DNA from: Miscanthus floridulus
Taxonomy: Eukaryota; Streptophyta; Magnoliopsida; Poales; Poaceae
Length of the DNA stretch: 64,000 nt
Reading direction: 5' to 3'
Assembly: GCF_019320115.1 (NCBI RefSeq)
Contig: NC_089589.1
Coordinates: forward strand, 17,609,641-17,673,640
Positions 43,991-58,600 of the stretch are shown here, one piece after another. The notes under the pieces were generated by a model that did not search any database, had not been told where the DNA came from, and saw only the letters and a list, made by a program, of their open reading frames with translations. A program made the translations under genes and the position numbers. Each line of letters opens with the position of its first letter. Positions within the stretch are counted from its first letter, which is position 1.

Positions 43991-45581
43991 CACATGATTG
44001 GATTTGATACACATTTATAAGCTAGCTAGTTCCTTTTGGAGGTTATATATACGGTTTGTGTGATGGTGGTTGCTCTCATGCTTAGCTAGCTGCATGGATT
44101 TTACTGTTGAGTTTATAATTTTGTAGATGAATACTTGCATAGGATTTAGTTACATTCTTTAGACTGAAGACATTTGCACGGATAGAAAATACATAGTCTA
44201 GAGATTATTTTTTATATAGAGAAGAAGCTCCAATGATGTGTCTATTGTTTTATTTTGTATTCCACCTTCGGTAAAATATAAAAATAGATTTTCTTTCTTA
44301 TATTATTGAGAGAAAGCATGTAACTATTGATGTACATATTTGGAACTATTTGTTACTATTTGAGTAATGTAATCATATAAATAAATATTGAGAAGTTCTA
44401 GATTGAAGACCCATTTTTCATTCTCCTCGTAACATGAAGGCTGGGTCATTGTTTTAATTAACATTGAAGTTATGTAACTATTGATATTTGGAACTACTTG
44501 TTATTACAATTGCTTTCTTGTAATTGAAGTTCATTGTCGCAATCCATTGTTTCTCAATGGCTGGGCAGCATCAGCATTGCTGTGCATGTTGAATCCCAGA
44601 AGGCTAGTGGCGGCCAGTAGAGTTAACTTGCTTGGCTTTCGCGTAGCAGCAACCAATATGGATCGAATTTTTTTTCCAATTAGTCATAGAGATTTAAATA
44701 CAAACTAATTAGTCATAGACACAATAGAAAGCCTGAGTGGCTAGAGTTTTTTTTTAAATTAAATAATTAAAGTGCACCATTTTTTGACCAAGTAAAAGTG
44801 TAAAACTAGACATTACCTATATATAAAATATAGCATACAAGAGACATAAGTTGTGATGATCCAGGTGCACGATTAGAAGCGGAACGAAACAACGAAATCG
44901 GCCTAACAAGGAAAATGCGATCCAGATGTTGCCAACGCGTGAGCATGCGATCGATGCGTGATTGGAACCAGCATCCTACGTTGTCTTCCTCATGGCAACT
45001 GTACAAGTTAGTGTTTCGGGGAGGCGGTGGGGAACCTCTAGTGTTCTCTGGGCTTAGAAGGAGGAGTATGTACGTCTTCAATTTTTAGTATTTAGTGATT
45101 CACACATTCAGTTATATTGTAGGGCATTAGAATGGAAAAATATTTTGGTAAGAAAGATGCACTTTGAGTCAATACATTGTTTAAGCTTTGTATTGTTTTA
45201 GCCCACCTCTTGGTCGGTTTCTGGATCCTCCACTAGCGGGACCAGCAGTGGTGGTGGTTCTAATAGCGGCGAGCGAGGCGATAGGGGGCCACAGAGTGGG
45301 CGGCGGAGGACATCCGGTATGGGGCGGGGGCAGAGTAGGTGGAGGGGGCGAGGGGTCAGCATTTTGCTCCAAATGAGATAGAGAGGAGGGCGGAGGCCGA
45401 CTAGTGGAGGTGGTTGGTGGGTAGTGGGATCGGCGACTGGTCGCTGTTGGTGGGTGAGGCTGGCGGCAGGGCAGGGGCGGTGGTGCCGAATCCTCCGATT
45501 TCGATTAGAGGAGGGTGGGGGAAAGAGTGGTGGGGATGGGCGGCGGAGGACGGGGGTGAGAGCTGGAGTGGTTTTAGCAAG
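43991..45581. other. Flank downstream of the cotransporter pseudogene
   Basis: 43991-44400 is probably the cotransporter 3' untranslated region (AT-rich). 44400-45180 shows nothing recognisable. 45220-45580 is GC-rich (GGCGG and GTGGGG words) with overlapping open frames that have biased composition and no similarity, so none is called a gene. Confidence 0.4.
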
Positions 45582-45590
45582 AAGAAGAAA

Positions 45591-45746
45591 GGCAAATTTT
45601 GGGCTGGCACACTGGGGAAACGTTGTTTTGGCTGCGGCACACCGCCAACTGTGTTATTGGCTGAGACACATTGCGAATTCGGGTTCCTTTGTTGTAACAC
45701 ACCGCGCGCAGTAAACAATCATTTTCCCTGGTTTTGGACAGAGAAC
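45591..45746 (+). repeat. MULE left terminal inverted repeat
   Basis: 156 bp, matching the reverse complement of 62147-62302 up to GGACAGAGAAC. In MuDR each TIR holds the promoter of the adjacent gene; here the transposase ATG follows about 220 bp inside. Confidence 0.95.
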
Positions 45747-45968
45747 TTTTTGGAAATGACAATGGGTGCCCCTGGGTCGACTTGACTTGCCTGGTTGACC
45801 TAGCTGCTCTTGCAATTCCCCATCCCTGGCCGCCATCAGTCTCACCACCGCCACCAGTTTAGCCGTTGCCCTCCTCTCCGCACCCGCGCTCCCTCCTTGT
45901 CCATAATCGGCGCCACCTTCCTCTCCGCAGCTATGTGTCCATAGATCCAAGCAGAGGAGTTGGACGAG

Positions 45969-48948
45969 ATGGCACCAGAGAAACGTAGGAATCGCTTGGG
46001 ACCGAGGAATGAATGGCAATCGAAGGGCCTAAATCTTGGTTGGGTTCCAGAAGGGTAATCATTTTTGGCCATTTGATGTGCAAGTTGTTCAATTAACTAT
46101 TTCAGTGTATCTCCATCAAGTGATTTGGTTCTATTTGGCGTTATCAATATGCGTTAAAGCCTCGGTCGATTTAGGGTCGATTTAGGTTTTCAATTATGAA
46201 TCACTTTTCATTGTTCTCTACCATTTTTTTCATTTGTTTTAGGATGGATAGTAGTTCGGCGTGCAGAATTGCTGCGCGCGTTCCAAATTATGTCGAGGTT
46301 TGCGATGATGGTAGTCATGTAGTGCACCCAGATTCAAATCTTGAGCTTGTTGTTGATCGTGATTCAACCAACTTGATGGACCTAAAAGATGAAATAGCAA
46401 AGAGAGTGAAGCATGGTTCGAATCAAGGAATATCAGTTTGCTATTGGAACAGGACTGTGTCCGCTTTCACCAATGTAACTTCTGATGCCAGCTTGATGGA
46501 TGCAATGGACCTGTATTGGGAGATGAGGAGGTTGCCTCTGTTTGTGGCAGTTTATGACACAGTGACAGTTGAGCACAGCCAAAGTGTATCTGTTGAACCT
46601 TCTACACATCATGTCGGCAGTGCTAGTGTTGCCACAGAGCCCCTCCCTCTGGCTTTGATTGAGTATGTTGCTGAGGATGAGACAGAAGATGTCGTAGCTA
46701 ACAATGCAGAGACAGGGACTACCAAAACCAAGGCTAAGTCTAAGAGAGGTAAGGGAAGGAAAAGGGATCTCTCAGATGATGAGGAACCATGGGATGAGGA
46801 TGAGGTAGAATATGTGGGTCTAAATGATGAGCATCCATATTTATCTGATGTTGAAGAACAGCTAGAACATGAGGGGCAATCAACTGATGGTGACTGTAGT
46901 GAGTTGGATGACCTTTTTGTTGATGATGAAGCTGGATGTGAGATTGTTGAACATGTGACTGACCTAGAGAACCCAACCATTGCTCTTGGTGTCACATTTG
47001 AAGATGGAGATACTTTTAAGAGGGCAATTAGGCAGTTTGTTGTTCTTAATGAGTTTGAAATTGATGCACATTATAGTGAGGCTAAAAGGTACAGAGGGTT
47101 CTGCAAGGGCAGAAGTAGCAAAAAGAAGAAGTGTAGGTGGAGGATTCATGCTTCTGAGCTGCAGGATGGCAAGACATGGCAGGTCACCATACCTACTTTT
47201 AACTATGTAATTTATAGTTATATGTGGTGTATTGTTTGTTTCATGCCCTTGTAAGCTGATTTAGCCCTTCTTTTTTGTTGCAGATAAAAAAGCTCCATGC
47301 TAAGCATAACTGTGCTAGCACTTCCAAGCTTGACCAGAACTGCATGGCTACCAACAAATGGGTCAGAGACAGAGTCATTGACATTCTTAGGGATCAACCA
47401 AATACTGGAGCTGCAGAACTAAAGAAAGATCTGGAGAAGAAGTTCAAGATCATGCTATCTTACTACGTGGTTTGGGATGGGAGAAGGTTGGCTCTAGAGC
47501 AAATAATGGGAAAGTGGAATGACAATTTTGCTAATGCTTTTAGTTTCAAAGCAGATGTAGGGAGGACCAACCCTGGAAGCATAGTGGAGATAGAGTATGC
47601 TCCTGGTGGTAAAAAGATGAGGTTTACGAGGATGTTTATTGCATTGAAGGCTTGTGTAGATGGGTTTCTCAATGGTTGCAGACCATTTTTAGGTGTTGAC
47701 TCCACTGTTTTGATAGGAAGGTGGAGGGGTCAATTGGCATCAGCTTCAGCAGTTGATGGTCACGGCTGGCTATTTCCAGTTGCATATGGGGTGTTTGAGT
47801 CAGAGTCCGCAGATAGCTGGAAGTGGTTTTTTGAAAAGCTTCAGACTGCAATAGGCTCACCTCCTAGACTTGTGATATCCACAGATGCAGGCAAGGGTAT
47901 AGATAGTGCAGTTACAGCTGTGTTTTCAAATGGAGTGGAACATAGAGAGTGTATGAGGCATCTAGTGAAGAACTTTCAGAAGAGGTATAGAGGGGCTGTT
48001 TTCAAGAAACACCTTTGGCCTGCATGTAGAGCTTTTAACAAGAAGCACTATGAGCATCACTACAAGACCATGCAGAAAGCTTCTCCAAATGCAATAAAAT
48101 GGATAGAGGAGAACCACAAACATTTGTGGAACAGGTGGAGATTCTCACCGGATAGCAAGTGTGACTATGTCACAAACAATATTGCAGAGACATTTAATAG
48201 TTGGATCAGAAAGGAGAAAGCACAACCAGTCATCCCACTGATGGACAGGATAAGGCAGATGATCATGGAGAAGCATGACCTTAGAAGAAGGTTATCCAAC
48301 AAGATGATAGACAAGATCCTTCCTCATGTAACTAAAGATCTGAATGCAAAAAGCAGAAACCTAAACTATGTCATTCATAGAGGACACAACAACACAGCTG
48401 AGATTCAAGGCACAACTAAAGAGCTAAAGACCTGGAGACACACTATTGATCTAGATAACAGAACATGTAGCTGTAATAGGTGGCAGATCACTGGGCTCCC
48501 CTGCACTCATGCCCTTTGCTTCATTAACTCACTGAGAAACAAGAGTGCAGAGGACTATATTGATGACTACTACTCTGTTGATGTGTTCAAGAAGGCATAT
48601 GCCAGAATTGTAATGCCTATGACAGATAGGAACCAATAGCCCAAGGTAGACATGGGTTTCAAACTATGGCCACCAATCCTAAAGAGGGCAGCTGGCAGAC
48701 CTAGAACAAGAAGGATAAAGGGTGCAGAAGGAGGGAGAACCAGTGGAATGAGACAGTGCAAGAGGTGTGGACAATTTGGTCACATGATGAAGACTTGCAA
48801 TGAGACAGTGTATGACAGTGATGCTCCACCTCCAGCCGCACCTAAGCCAAAAAAGAGAGGAACAAAAAAACAAAGGCTACAAGCACTGCATCAACCCAAC
48901 AATCCCAAACTGGAGCATGTTCCATCACCATTACAGCCCCACTACTAA
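45969..48948 (+). CDS. MuDR-type (MULE) transposase, one nonsense mutation
   Basis: Three exons: 45969-46054 (MAPEKRRNRLGPRN), 46243-47182 and 47284 onward, with phases agreeing. Domain order: an acidic N-terminal half; the MuDR DNA-binding domain (EDGDTFKRAIRQFVVLNEF to KKKKCRWRIHASEL); the DDE transposase domain (FLGVDSTVLIGRWRGQLASA, VISTDAGKGIDSAV, EHRECMRHLVKNF); a SWIM zinc finger (CSCNRW, CTHALCF); and a CCHC knuckle (CKRCGQFGHMMKTC). The frame is open for about 790 codons, then TAG (48637-48639) replaces what looks like a Trp codon. The same frame continues to a stop at 48946, giving about 896 aa if read through. A further exon may follow at 49050-49213. The enzyme would cut the element ends; this copy is probably recently disabled. 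Confidence 0.92.
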
Positions 48949-49641
48949 CCAACAGTCCTGCAGGCAACACTAGGAGGCTACATATCTCACTACCCTTGAA
49001 CTTGTAACAATTTGCTTCTACTGTACTAATGTCTTTCATTTGTTAACAGTCGCAAGAGGAAGATGGAAAGAGATGGTGCAGAATCCACTGATGGACAGAG
49101 TACGAAGGGAGTGAATGGAAAAAAAGGCAAAACAATGCAAGGGAGACAAGGTGCAGCCGAAGAAAGATCTGGGCAAGGCCAAGAAGCAGCTGGTGATGGA
49201 TGTGCTTGTTGAGTGAAATAATTGCAAGTGTAGTGTTTGCAACCTGCTGATGATGCTTTTGGAAGATGACTTCTAATGTTGTCTAGAACTATGCTTTTGT
49301 AGCCTTTGTAATGTAATCAGCCATAATTGGCCTAAATTCAGACTTTTCGTTGTTATGTGACTTGGCTATAAGCCAAACTTGAAGGCTTAAATTCAGACTT
49401 GTCGCTGTTATGTAACTTGGCTCGAAGCCAAACTTGATGGCTTGTAATGTTAAGACTAGATTGACTTGCAGTTGATCTATTTTGTAGTTGCCATGCACTA
49501 AAACACATACACTTCATTGACAACCAAATTAGAACATCAGAACATACAATAGCATTCATTGACACATAAGGGAGACATAAGTGATAGACATCAACTAAAA
49601 GTTCACACAGGATGCCTACATTAACTCTAACAAATCAATGC
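48949..49641. other. Convergence zone of the two MULE genes
   Basis: After TTTCATTTGTTAACAG at 49049, a stretch reading RKRKMERDGAESTDGQ up to a stop near 49213 could be a small last transposase exon. 49300-49460 holds a short duplicated phrase (ATTCAGACTTKTCG, GGCTATAAGCCAAACTTG). The remainder is the 3' untranslated area of both genes. Confidence 0.4.
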
Positions 49642-52600
49642 TCACTTCACTAACACCACCAAGAGAAGTAGCACTACAATGAACATGATTGCTAGACCTA
49701 AAACAAGCAAACGATCGCCTATCTTGTCGATGTTGCTCCCTATTGACTGATTGCCATCAACAATTTTCTTCAAAGCGGCATGTGCATCCTTCATAGATGC
49801 GGTTGTGCTTTCTAACAGGGTAGTGCATCCTCCAATTGATTCCTTCAAAGACTCCATGGCTTGAATCAGCTCTTGAGAGGACATCCTTGGATCCATGGCT
49901 TGAGTCAACCCCAGAGATGGCGACCCTCTACCGATCTTTGAGAAACATCGTGGAAGCTTGGATTTGCCGATGAGGTACTCAACGTATTGGTCCTCCCACA
50001 TGTAGAACTAACAAAAGAAGATGAGGAACAATGCTCAGATGAAATCGGCCATACAACTACATCAATAGGCGGATAAAATTGCAGATCTACCAACGTACAT
50101 GGTTAATTAGAGGACACTTGTAGAACCTGTTGACACCGTTTTTTGCACGTGTCAAAATGATCAGAGTGGGCTAATCGGCAGAAGGAAAGTTACTGTATAT
50201 GCTGACAGCTGATGAAAATCAGCTTGTAAAGATGGTTGCCGATGAATGGTGGTGATCGATGGAAAGGTTGATTTAGACTCGGGCGTTGCCGATAAGGTTG
50301 GAGATGTTATTGTCGATGCCGATGAAGGGAGGCTTGAAAGCTACTGCCGATGAAACAGGAAGTATGCCGATGGAAAGGAGGTCGATGAGAATTCCATCGT
50401 AATTGAGGCGGACAGGGAAATAGATAGGGGTTGATTTCCTTTTCTATATTTGTTAGAGTATGATTCATGTAAGAGTCACGTGTTTCCTTAGATATGGACT
50501 TGGTGTCCTAGTCGTATTTGGTTATGTCTCTTTAGATCAGGGTATAAATATAGATTGAAGGGCAATGTAATCAAAGAATATATAAAAAATCAATATCAAA
50601 ACCAATTTTTACTCCTATTTGCATCTACTTACTTTTCGGCGACTTCGTCAATTTGCATATTTTTTCTTTTTACGAGTTCTCATTGATTCGGCGAGTTGCA
50701 TCGCTTCAGTGCAACCTTCGGCGATTCTCGAGTTCCGTGTGAGTACCTCTTGGCCGTGACTTCCGGGCGTATCGCTGTTGTCAGGACCAAAGTGCTTGTA
50801 TCTTCATCCTTATCGATTAACAGGTCAAATCGACTGGCACGCTTTGGATATCGATTCGGGTATTAGCCCTTTGTGTTTGCAGATCCACTTTTGCATCAAC
50901 ACATCTTTTGGCACGCCCTGTGGGACCAATCAATCCGATCAATATGTTCAATTCTGAGATCGATTCAGGGAACATTATCGCGGTATCAAAAGAAGATGTT
51001 AAGGAAGAGCAGAGGCAGGCTATGGAAAAGGCTGTAGAAGAATACAAGCAGCTTTGTCTGAAATTGTTTAGCCTGAACAAGAGTGGACAAGTTATCCAGA
51101 AGCAAGATTTGTCGTTGCCTCGGCAGGTTACTTTTGACTCCAATCCTGGTAAACTTCAAGAGATGGTTAATTCTACAGTAAATCATGCTTTGATTAATCA
51201 TTCCAATGTGCTGTCCAATACTGTTCATAATGTTGTGGTTCGAACTCTCAAAGAAGGACAAGCGTCACCGCATTACGTTGGGCCTGCCTATCACCAACCA
51301 GAGCCGGCATCTGTCAATACTCCATCGGCTCCCTCGGCCGTTGTGGGTACAGAAGTTACTTCTCCTCCAGTATCGGCAGGTTTACCTAATATTCAATCTA
51401 CACCAATACGATCAGATTCGGTACTACCAGGAGGACGAGTTCAGCTTAATACAGATCTATCGGCATCAGCTATGTCCGCCCCTATGTCTAAGAATAGCCA
51501 GATTCCTGCTAATTGGTGGGGATATGGTATGCCTCCGGAGTCATCTGCTTTCAATCCTGGGTTACCTCAAGTGTTTGATGCAGTAGGGAAAGCTCCTATA
51601 CCATCGGCTGTTTCGCCGATGACTCAAGTGCCTCAATATGCCACAGCAACTACTGTGGAACCAACTCCAGGAGGTTTCCAGATGCCTTTGGTTCAAACAC
51701 CCAATTCAAGTCCATTGGCAAGCTTATGGCCGATGTAGCAGAAAGCCCCTGCTATGAGTCAAACTGGGGTTCATTTCATGCCTCAAGCTGGTTATAATTA
51801 TCCAATAATGTCAGCAAATTACCAGCCATCGGTAAGTTTTGTACCGATGAGTTCTAATAATGGTTGGTCAGGACAGTTACCTGTTCAACATACAGTTCAA
51901 CAAAATCAGCAGGTTGCAGGGATTCAACAAGGTCATATGCAAGCTGGTTTCCAGAATCAAGCATCGGCAGCTCAGTCGATGAATCCTTTCCAGCAGGTTA
52001 ATGGACCACAAGTAACGGCAAATATGCCTATTGCTGGAGATTGTGGGCCGCAAAGATATGTGGAGGGATATCAGCAGGTACCTCCTGTAGAAATTCAGCC
52101 AGTTCGTCAGCAGGAGGCTGATGCTTTTTGGGCCGATAAGATAGCAGAAATTATGAAGGATCAGTTTGGGATAAAGCCCAAGGTCAATACTTATTCTCAT
52201 CGGACTCCATACCCTCGTGCATATGATTTAATTCCTCTCCCAAATCGGTACAAGGTACCAGATTTCACTAAATTCTCTGGGCAAGATGATACATCAACAA
52301 TGGAACATGTCAATCGCTTCATTATTCAATGTGGAGAGGCAGCTAGCAGAAATAAATTAAGAGTTCGGCTATTTTCATCATCTTTGTCTGGATCAGCATT
52401 TACATTGTTCATTTCATTACCACCAAATTCTATTATTACTTGGGTTGATCTTGAAAAACAATTTCATAAGTATTTCTTTGCTGGAATCTATAAAAAGAAG
52501 CTTACCGATTTAGTAAAATTGAGACAGCGTAATAATGAATCGGTAGAAAGCTTTGTGCAAAGGCTACGAGATGTAAAAAATAAGTGCTACAGCCTGGTGC

Positions 52601-55600
52601 TGGATGACCGGCAGCTTGCCGATCTGGCTTTCCAAGGGTTATTGCCACATCTTAAAGACAGATATGCTTCTCAGGAGTTTGAAAGCCTCAGTCATCTTGT
52701 GCAAAGGATCTCTGATCAAGATACTAGGGTTTTTGAACCTAAAAAGAATTGGAGTAAAAAAGTATCATTTGTTGAAGAAGTAGGAGATTCTGATTCTGAT
52801 GAAGAACCAGTTATCGGCTTAGCTGAGTGGGTTAAGAACAAAAAGCCGATATCCTGTCCCTTTGGTCAGAAAGAGCCAGAAAAGTTTACCTTTGATATCA
52901 CCAAGGCCGACAAGATATTTGATCTTCTGCTTCAAGAGGGCCAAATTAAGCTGTCACCTAATCATGTGATCCCATCGGCAGAAGAGTTGAAGAAGATCTT
53001 GTACTGCAAATGGCACAATGCAACTTCACACAGTACAAATGAGTGCAAGGTGTTCAGGCAACAGTTACAATCGGCTATTGAATCTGGGAGAATTAAGTTT
53101 GGTACTTCCAAGGCCCAGAAGCCGATGAAAATTGATCAACACCCTTTTCCAGCAAATATGTTGGAGGCCAAAGGGAAGACCAAGGTATTGACGTCAGAAG
53201 CTGCTGAGAAAAACACATCAGTGGATCCCCAACATCGGATAACTACCGATGATGCAAAAAGTAAGGGTTTGCTGGGAGAAAGCAGTAGTTCCAAAAATCC
53301 TCCTCGACCTGGCATTGTGATTACTCATCGAAGGCAGCAGGAGGGTTGGAGACAGCATCTTAAGGCTTTGTTTGTGAAAGGCAGAGTTGATGGGCAGCCT
53401 GTATCTAAGATACTTATCGATGGAGGGGCTGCGATTAATATTATGCCTTATGTGATGTATCGGAAACTTGGTAAGGGAGATCAAGACTTGACCAAAACCG
53501 ATATGATGCTGAAGGATTTTGAAGGCAATGTGTCACCGGCTAAAGGGGCAGTATGCGTTGAATTGACCATCGGCAGCAAAACCTTGCCGACAACATTCTT
53601 TGTTATTAATGGCAAGGGTGCATATAATCTGCTTCTAGGGAGGGATTGGATTCATGCTAATTGTTGTGTTCCTTCTACAATGCATCAATGCCTCGTACAG
53701 TGGATTGGGGATAAGATTGAGGTTGTCCCTGGTGATTCTTCTTATATCATCGCATCAGCAGAATCAGATACTTATTAGCGAATTAAATGCATATCAGGAG
53801 AAGTTTGGGAAAAAGAGTTACTTAGAGTTGCTGATTATGAAATTCCACCGATCCAAGCAGTCGGTTCTGAAGAAGAGTTTTAATGGATAGGTTTGCCGAT
53901 GATGGAAAATTAGGTCAAGGGTTCACATCGGCAGATGATTTAGTAGAAGTAGATATTGATGATGGCGATAGGCCAAGACCTACTTTTATTAGTGATAAGT
54001 TAGATTCCAAGTGTAAGCAGCAAATAACTGATTTGTTAAAAGAGTATAAAGATTGTTTTGCTTGGGATTATACTGAGATGCCTGGATTAGACCGATCGAT
54101 AGTTGAACATCGGTTACCTATCAAATCTGGATTTCGGCCACATCAGCAGCCAGCGCGTCGATGCAACCCTAATATACTTCCTGATATTAAGGCTGAAATA
54201 ACTAAATTAATTGAGGCAAAGTTTATTCAGCAGTGTCGATATGCAGAGTGGATCTCTAATGTGGTTCCTGTTTATAAGAAGAATGGAAAACTTCGTGTTT
54301 GTATTGATTTCAGGAATCTCAACAAAGCCACACCGATGGATGGCTATCCAATGCCGATTACTGATTTGTTGATTGATGCTGCAGCCGGACATCAAATTAT
54401 CAGCTTCATGGATGGTAATGCAGGTTACAATCAAATATTCATGGCTGAAGAGGATATTCCCAAGACTGCTTTCAGATGTCCAGGTCATGTAGGGTTGTTT
54501 GAGTGGATAGTCATGACGTTTGGTTTGAAAAATGCCGGCGCTACTTATCAAAGAGCTATGAACTTTATTTTTCATGAATACATCGGCACATTAGTGGAGA
54601 TTTACATTGATGATGTAGTGATTAAGTCTGGAGATATCACAAAACATCTAGCCGATCTACGAAAGATACTGGAGTGCACAAGGAAGCATGGATTGAAGAT
54701 GAATCCTAATAAATGTGCATTTGGTGTATTGGCAGGTCAATTCTTGGGTTTTATGGTGCATCAGCGGGGCATCGAAATCAGTAGGAAGTCTATTGATGCA
54801 ATTAACAAGGTGGTTGCTCCTGCCAATAAAACTGGATTGCAATCTTTGATCGGTAAGATTAATTTCATTAGAAGATTCATATATAATCTGTCGGGTAAGA
54901 TCAAGGCTTTTAGTCCATTACTTAAATTGAAAGCCGATCAGGAATTTGTATGGGGAGCTAAGCAGCAGTTAGCCCTAGATGAAATTAAGAAATATTTAAC
55001 AAATCCTCCAGTGCTAGTTCTGCCTCAACACGGGAAACCTTTCAGGTTGTATTTGTCAACTGATGATACCGTTATTGGTTCAGCTCTTATTCAAGAATTT
55101 GAAGGGAAAGAATGTGTTATTTATTATTTGAGCAGAAGATTAGTGGATGCTGAGACAAGGTATTCGGCCATCGAAAAATTATGTCTATGTTTATACTTTT
55201 CTTGTGTCAAATTAAGACATTATTTGTTATCTGCCGAATGTACGGTCATATGCAAAGACGACGTAGTCAAGTATATGCTGTCGATGCCGATATTAAGTGG
55301 TAGAATCGGCAAGTGGATTTTAGCATTATCAGAATTTGAACTACGTTACGAATCGACTAAGGCAGTTAAGGGGCAAGTTATGGCTGATTTTGTCACTCAG
55401 CATTGTAATACAGTGGACTCTCTGGAGGTTGCTCCTTGGACACTTTTCTTCGATGGGTCCACATGTGGTGAAGGAGCAGGTATCGGCATTGTGTTGATTT
55501 CACCTCAAGGAAGGAAGTATGAGTTTTCATGGCCGATTGTTGCTACATCAACAAACAATCAGGCTGAATACCAAGCCTTGATAAAAGGGTTAGAATTGCT

Positions 55601-58600
55601 GAAGGAGATACGTGCCAATGCTGTTGAAATCTTTGGTGATTCTATGCTAGTTATAAATCAATTGGCTGGGATTTATGAATGCCGAAGTGAAGTTTTAATT
55701 TCGTATTATGAAAGATGCTTGCAATTGTTGAAAGGGTTTAGAGATTTTCATCTTGAACATATTTCTCGACTGCATAATGAGGAGGCTAATCGACTAGCTC
55801 AGCATGCTTCAGGGTATCAGCCTATTCAGGAAGTGCTAACATCGGCAGTCGATACCGATGACTGGAGAAAGGAGATTGTCGATTATTTGAAGGACCCATA
55901 TAAAAAGGTTGAAAGACGTATAAGGTTCCAAGCTACCAAGTATGTGCTCCTCGATGATGAATTATATTATCGAACTATAGATGGAGTTTTACTCAGATGT
56001 GTTAGCAGTGATGAATCAAAAACTTTGATGGGTGAAATTCATGAAGGAGTGTGTGGAGCGCATCAATCGGCTTTCAAGATGAAGTGGATGATCAGAAGGA
56101 ATGGATACTATTGGCCGACTATTCTTGAAGATTGTTTTAAATATTTTAAAGGATGTCAGGGATGTCAAAAATTTGGTAATATTCAAAGAGCACCTGCATC
56201 GGCTATGAACCCTATAATTAAACCTTGGCCGTTCTGGGGGTGGGCTATCGATCTCATCGGTCAGATTTATCCGCCATCGAGCAAAGGACATAAATTTATT
56301 CTGGTTGCTACCGATTATTTCACAAAATGGGTTGAGGCAATTCCTTTAAAAAAGGTGACATCGGCTAATATGATTGATTTTGTGAAAGAGCATATTGTTT
56401 ACCGATTGGTATTCCTCAAACTATCACTACCGATCAGGGTACTATGTTTACATCGGGAGAATTTGATGAGTTTGTTGTGGATATGGGAATTAAAGTTTTA
56501 AATTCTTCTCCATATTATGCTCAAGCTAACGGTCAGGCTGAGGCTTCTAACAAAGGGATCATCAAACTCATTAAGCGCAAAATTAAAGAAAATCCTAAGA
56601 GGTGGCATACAGTATTAAATGAAGCCTTGTGGTCATATCGGATGTCATGTCATGGTACAACCAAGGTAACGCCTTATCAGTTAGTATATGGACACGACGC
56701 AGTATTGCCTTGGGAAATTAAAATTGGCTCTAGGCGAATACGTTCTCAAAATCAGCTGACAGCCGATGATTATGATACTCTTATGAAGGATGAGTTGGAA
56801 GATGTGGCGGGTCATCGGTTAAGGGCTTTAGCTAGCATCGAAGAAAATAAGAAAAGAGTAGCCAGATGGTATGACAAGAAGGTGAAGGTAAAGGAGTTTG
56901 CCGATGGAGATCTGGTCTGGAAATTGATTTTACCGATTGGGACTAAAAGTTCAAAGTTTGGAAAGTGGTCTCCTAATTGGGAAGGTCCATATCGGGTAAA
57001 TCAGTCTGTTCCTGGTAACGCCTATATTCTAGAAACCCTCGAAGGGGTTATGTTTCCCAGAGCATTAAATGGAAAATATTTAAAGAAATATTACCCTAGT
57101 ATCTGGATGGATGCATAAAAGTATAAGTGCCGATAACGGTCCTATCGGCTAAAATTATACAAGGATGTCAATGTCTCATAAAGTGCCGATGCAATAGACA
57201 AGATTTACAAGTTTAACAAGGATTGGATAGCCAATATCGCACGCAGGCGAATCTGGTCGGCTTCCTTCATTTCTTTGATGTCTTCATCGGCAGCACCCTC
57301 CACAGGCTTGAGTTTTTTCTTCATGGCCAAGGCTTTGCGAGCCTGGATGTCTCTTTCTTGCTGAAGGGCCTTGATGGCATCGGGTAGCTGGTTTTCTTCT
57401 TGTTGGGCATGAGTTAAGGCTGCCTCGACTTCTTTCAATTCAGCCAATAGAGCCATCCTCTTTGCCGATAAATCTAAGATTTTCTGCTTAAGTTCAGCGC
57501 CCGAAGTCTGCAAGCTGCCGATGCCCTTGTGCTTCTCATCGGCAATCTGTTTCAATTGTAGCATCTCTTCTTTGAGTTGAGCCTGAGCTGCTCTATCGGC
57601 AATGCGTTGAGCAGCCCGTTGATATTGCAGTTGGCGGCTTTCTAAATGGGCTGCTGGGAAGAGTGCTTCTTCAACATCGGCAGGGACCTGGCCACGGATT
57701 GTTTTGAAAATTGCCTTTGCGGGGTCCGAGTCATCTACCAGTTGGGCGGTATCCTACTGTAACAAGTCCAGGAGAGCTTCCAACTTGGACTTAATTTCTG
57801 CCGATATTGTTCCCAGTGCAAGGGAAGAACTTGTTTCCTCTCCATCATCGTCAGAAACGTCAATGGCAAAGGAAAATAGGCTATTTGGGGAGTCTTGTTC
57901 CTGAGAAAAAGAGAAAGAGGTCAGTTGAGGATAAGTATGAATGTTATAAATCGACTAGGTCAATTGGCTTACCTGTTTCAAGGCAATTTCCTGTACTTGG
58001 CTGGAGGAAGCAGCCTGGAGTATGCCATGTGGAGGATCGGCTGAGCTTGCCGATGGGATATCCTCTGTGGCCTCATCGGTGGTTGGCCCTTGGGGAATGA
58101 TGACCGATGGTATGTCCTGTACAGGAGGATTGACTGTTTGCTTAGTTGCATCGGCTGATTCTGGCCGGCTTGCAGACGTTGGGGCAGATGTGGGGATCGA
58201 CATGGACTTTTGTCGTTTTGGCTGTGCCTCGGCATCTGTTAAGGCTTTGCGCTTTGCTTGGTCCTCAGCAACAGTTGGCTGGGGGGCATCGGCACTTGTT
58301 GGTTGTGGAGCTTAAACATCTAGTACACTTGCCGATGTACCCATTTGTTGCTGCAAAACAAGTGTAAGGTATGATATTTAACAGATAAAATGTGAAATTA
58401 AAGGAATACCTCTGAAGGTTTGTCAGAGGTAGTGGTGCTTGATGTTGGAGGAATTGCCGATGATGATCCAGCAGCGGCTCTTACACCCTGATGATTAATG
58501 TTAATACAGTTTGTGATTGGCATGGGTAGAAATAAACAGGGTTGTTACCTTGAATGCCTTGATCAGGGTTGTAGCAGCAGCCAATGGAGTGGCCCTAGCT

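Noticed and set aside
45414..45785. Gly/Trp-rich open frame crossing the MULE left end
   Set aside because: It crosses the TSD and TIR border and is GC-biased; no similarity recognised.
50902..50930. Assignment of a specific tRNA to the Tat primer-binding site
   Set aside because: The sequence after the LTR resembles sites in other Tat/gypsy elements, but I cannot match it to a particular tRNA 3' end without a database.
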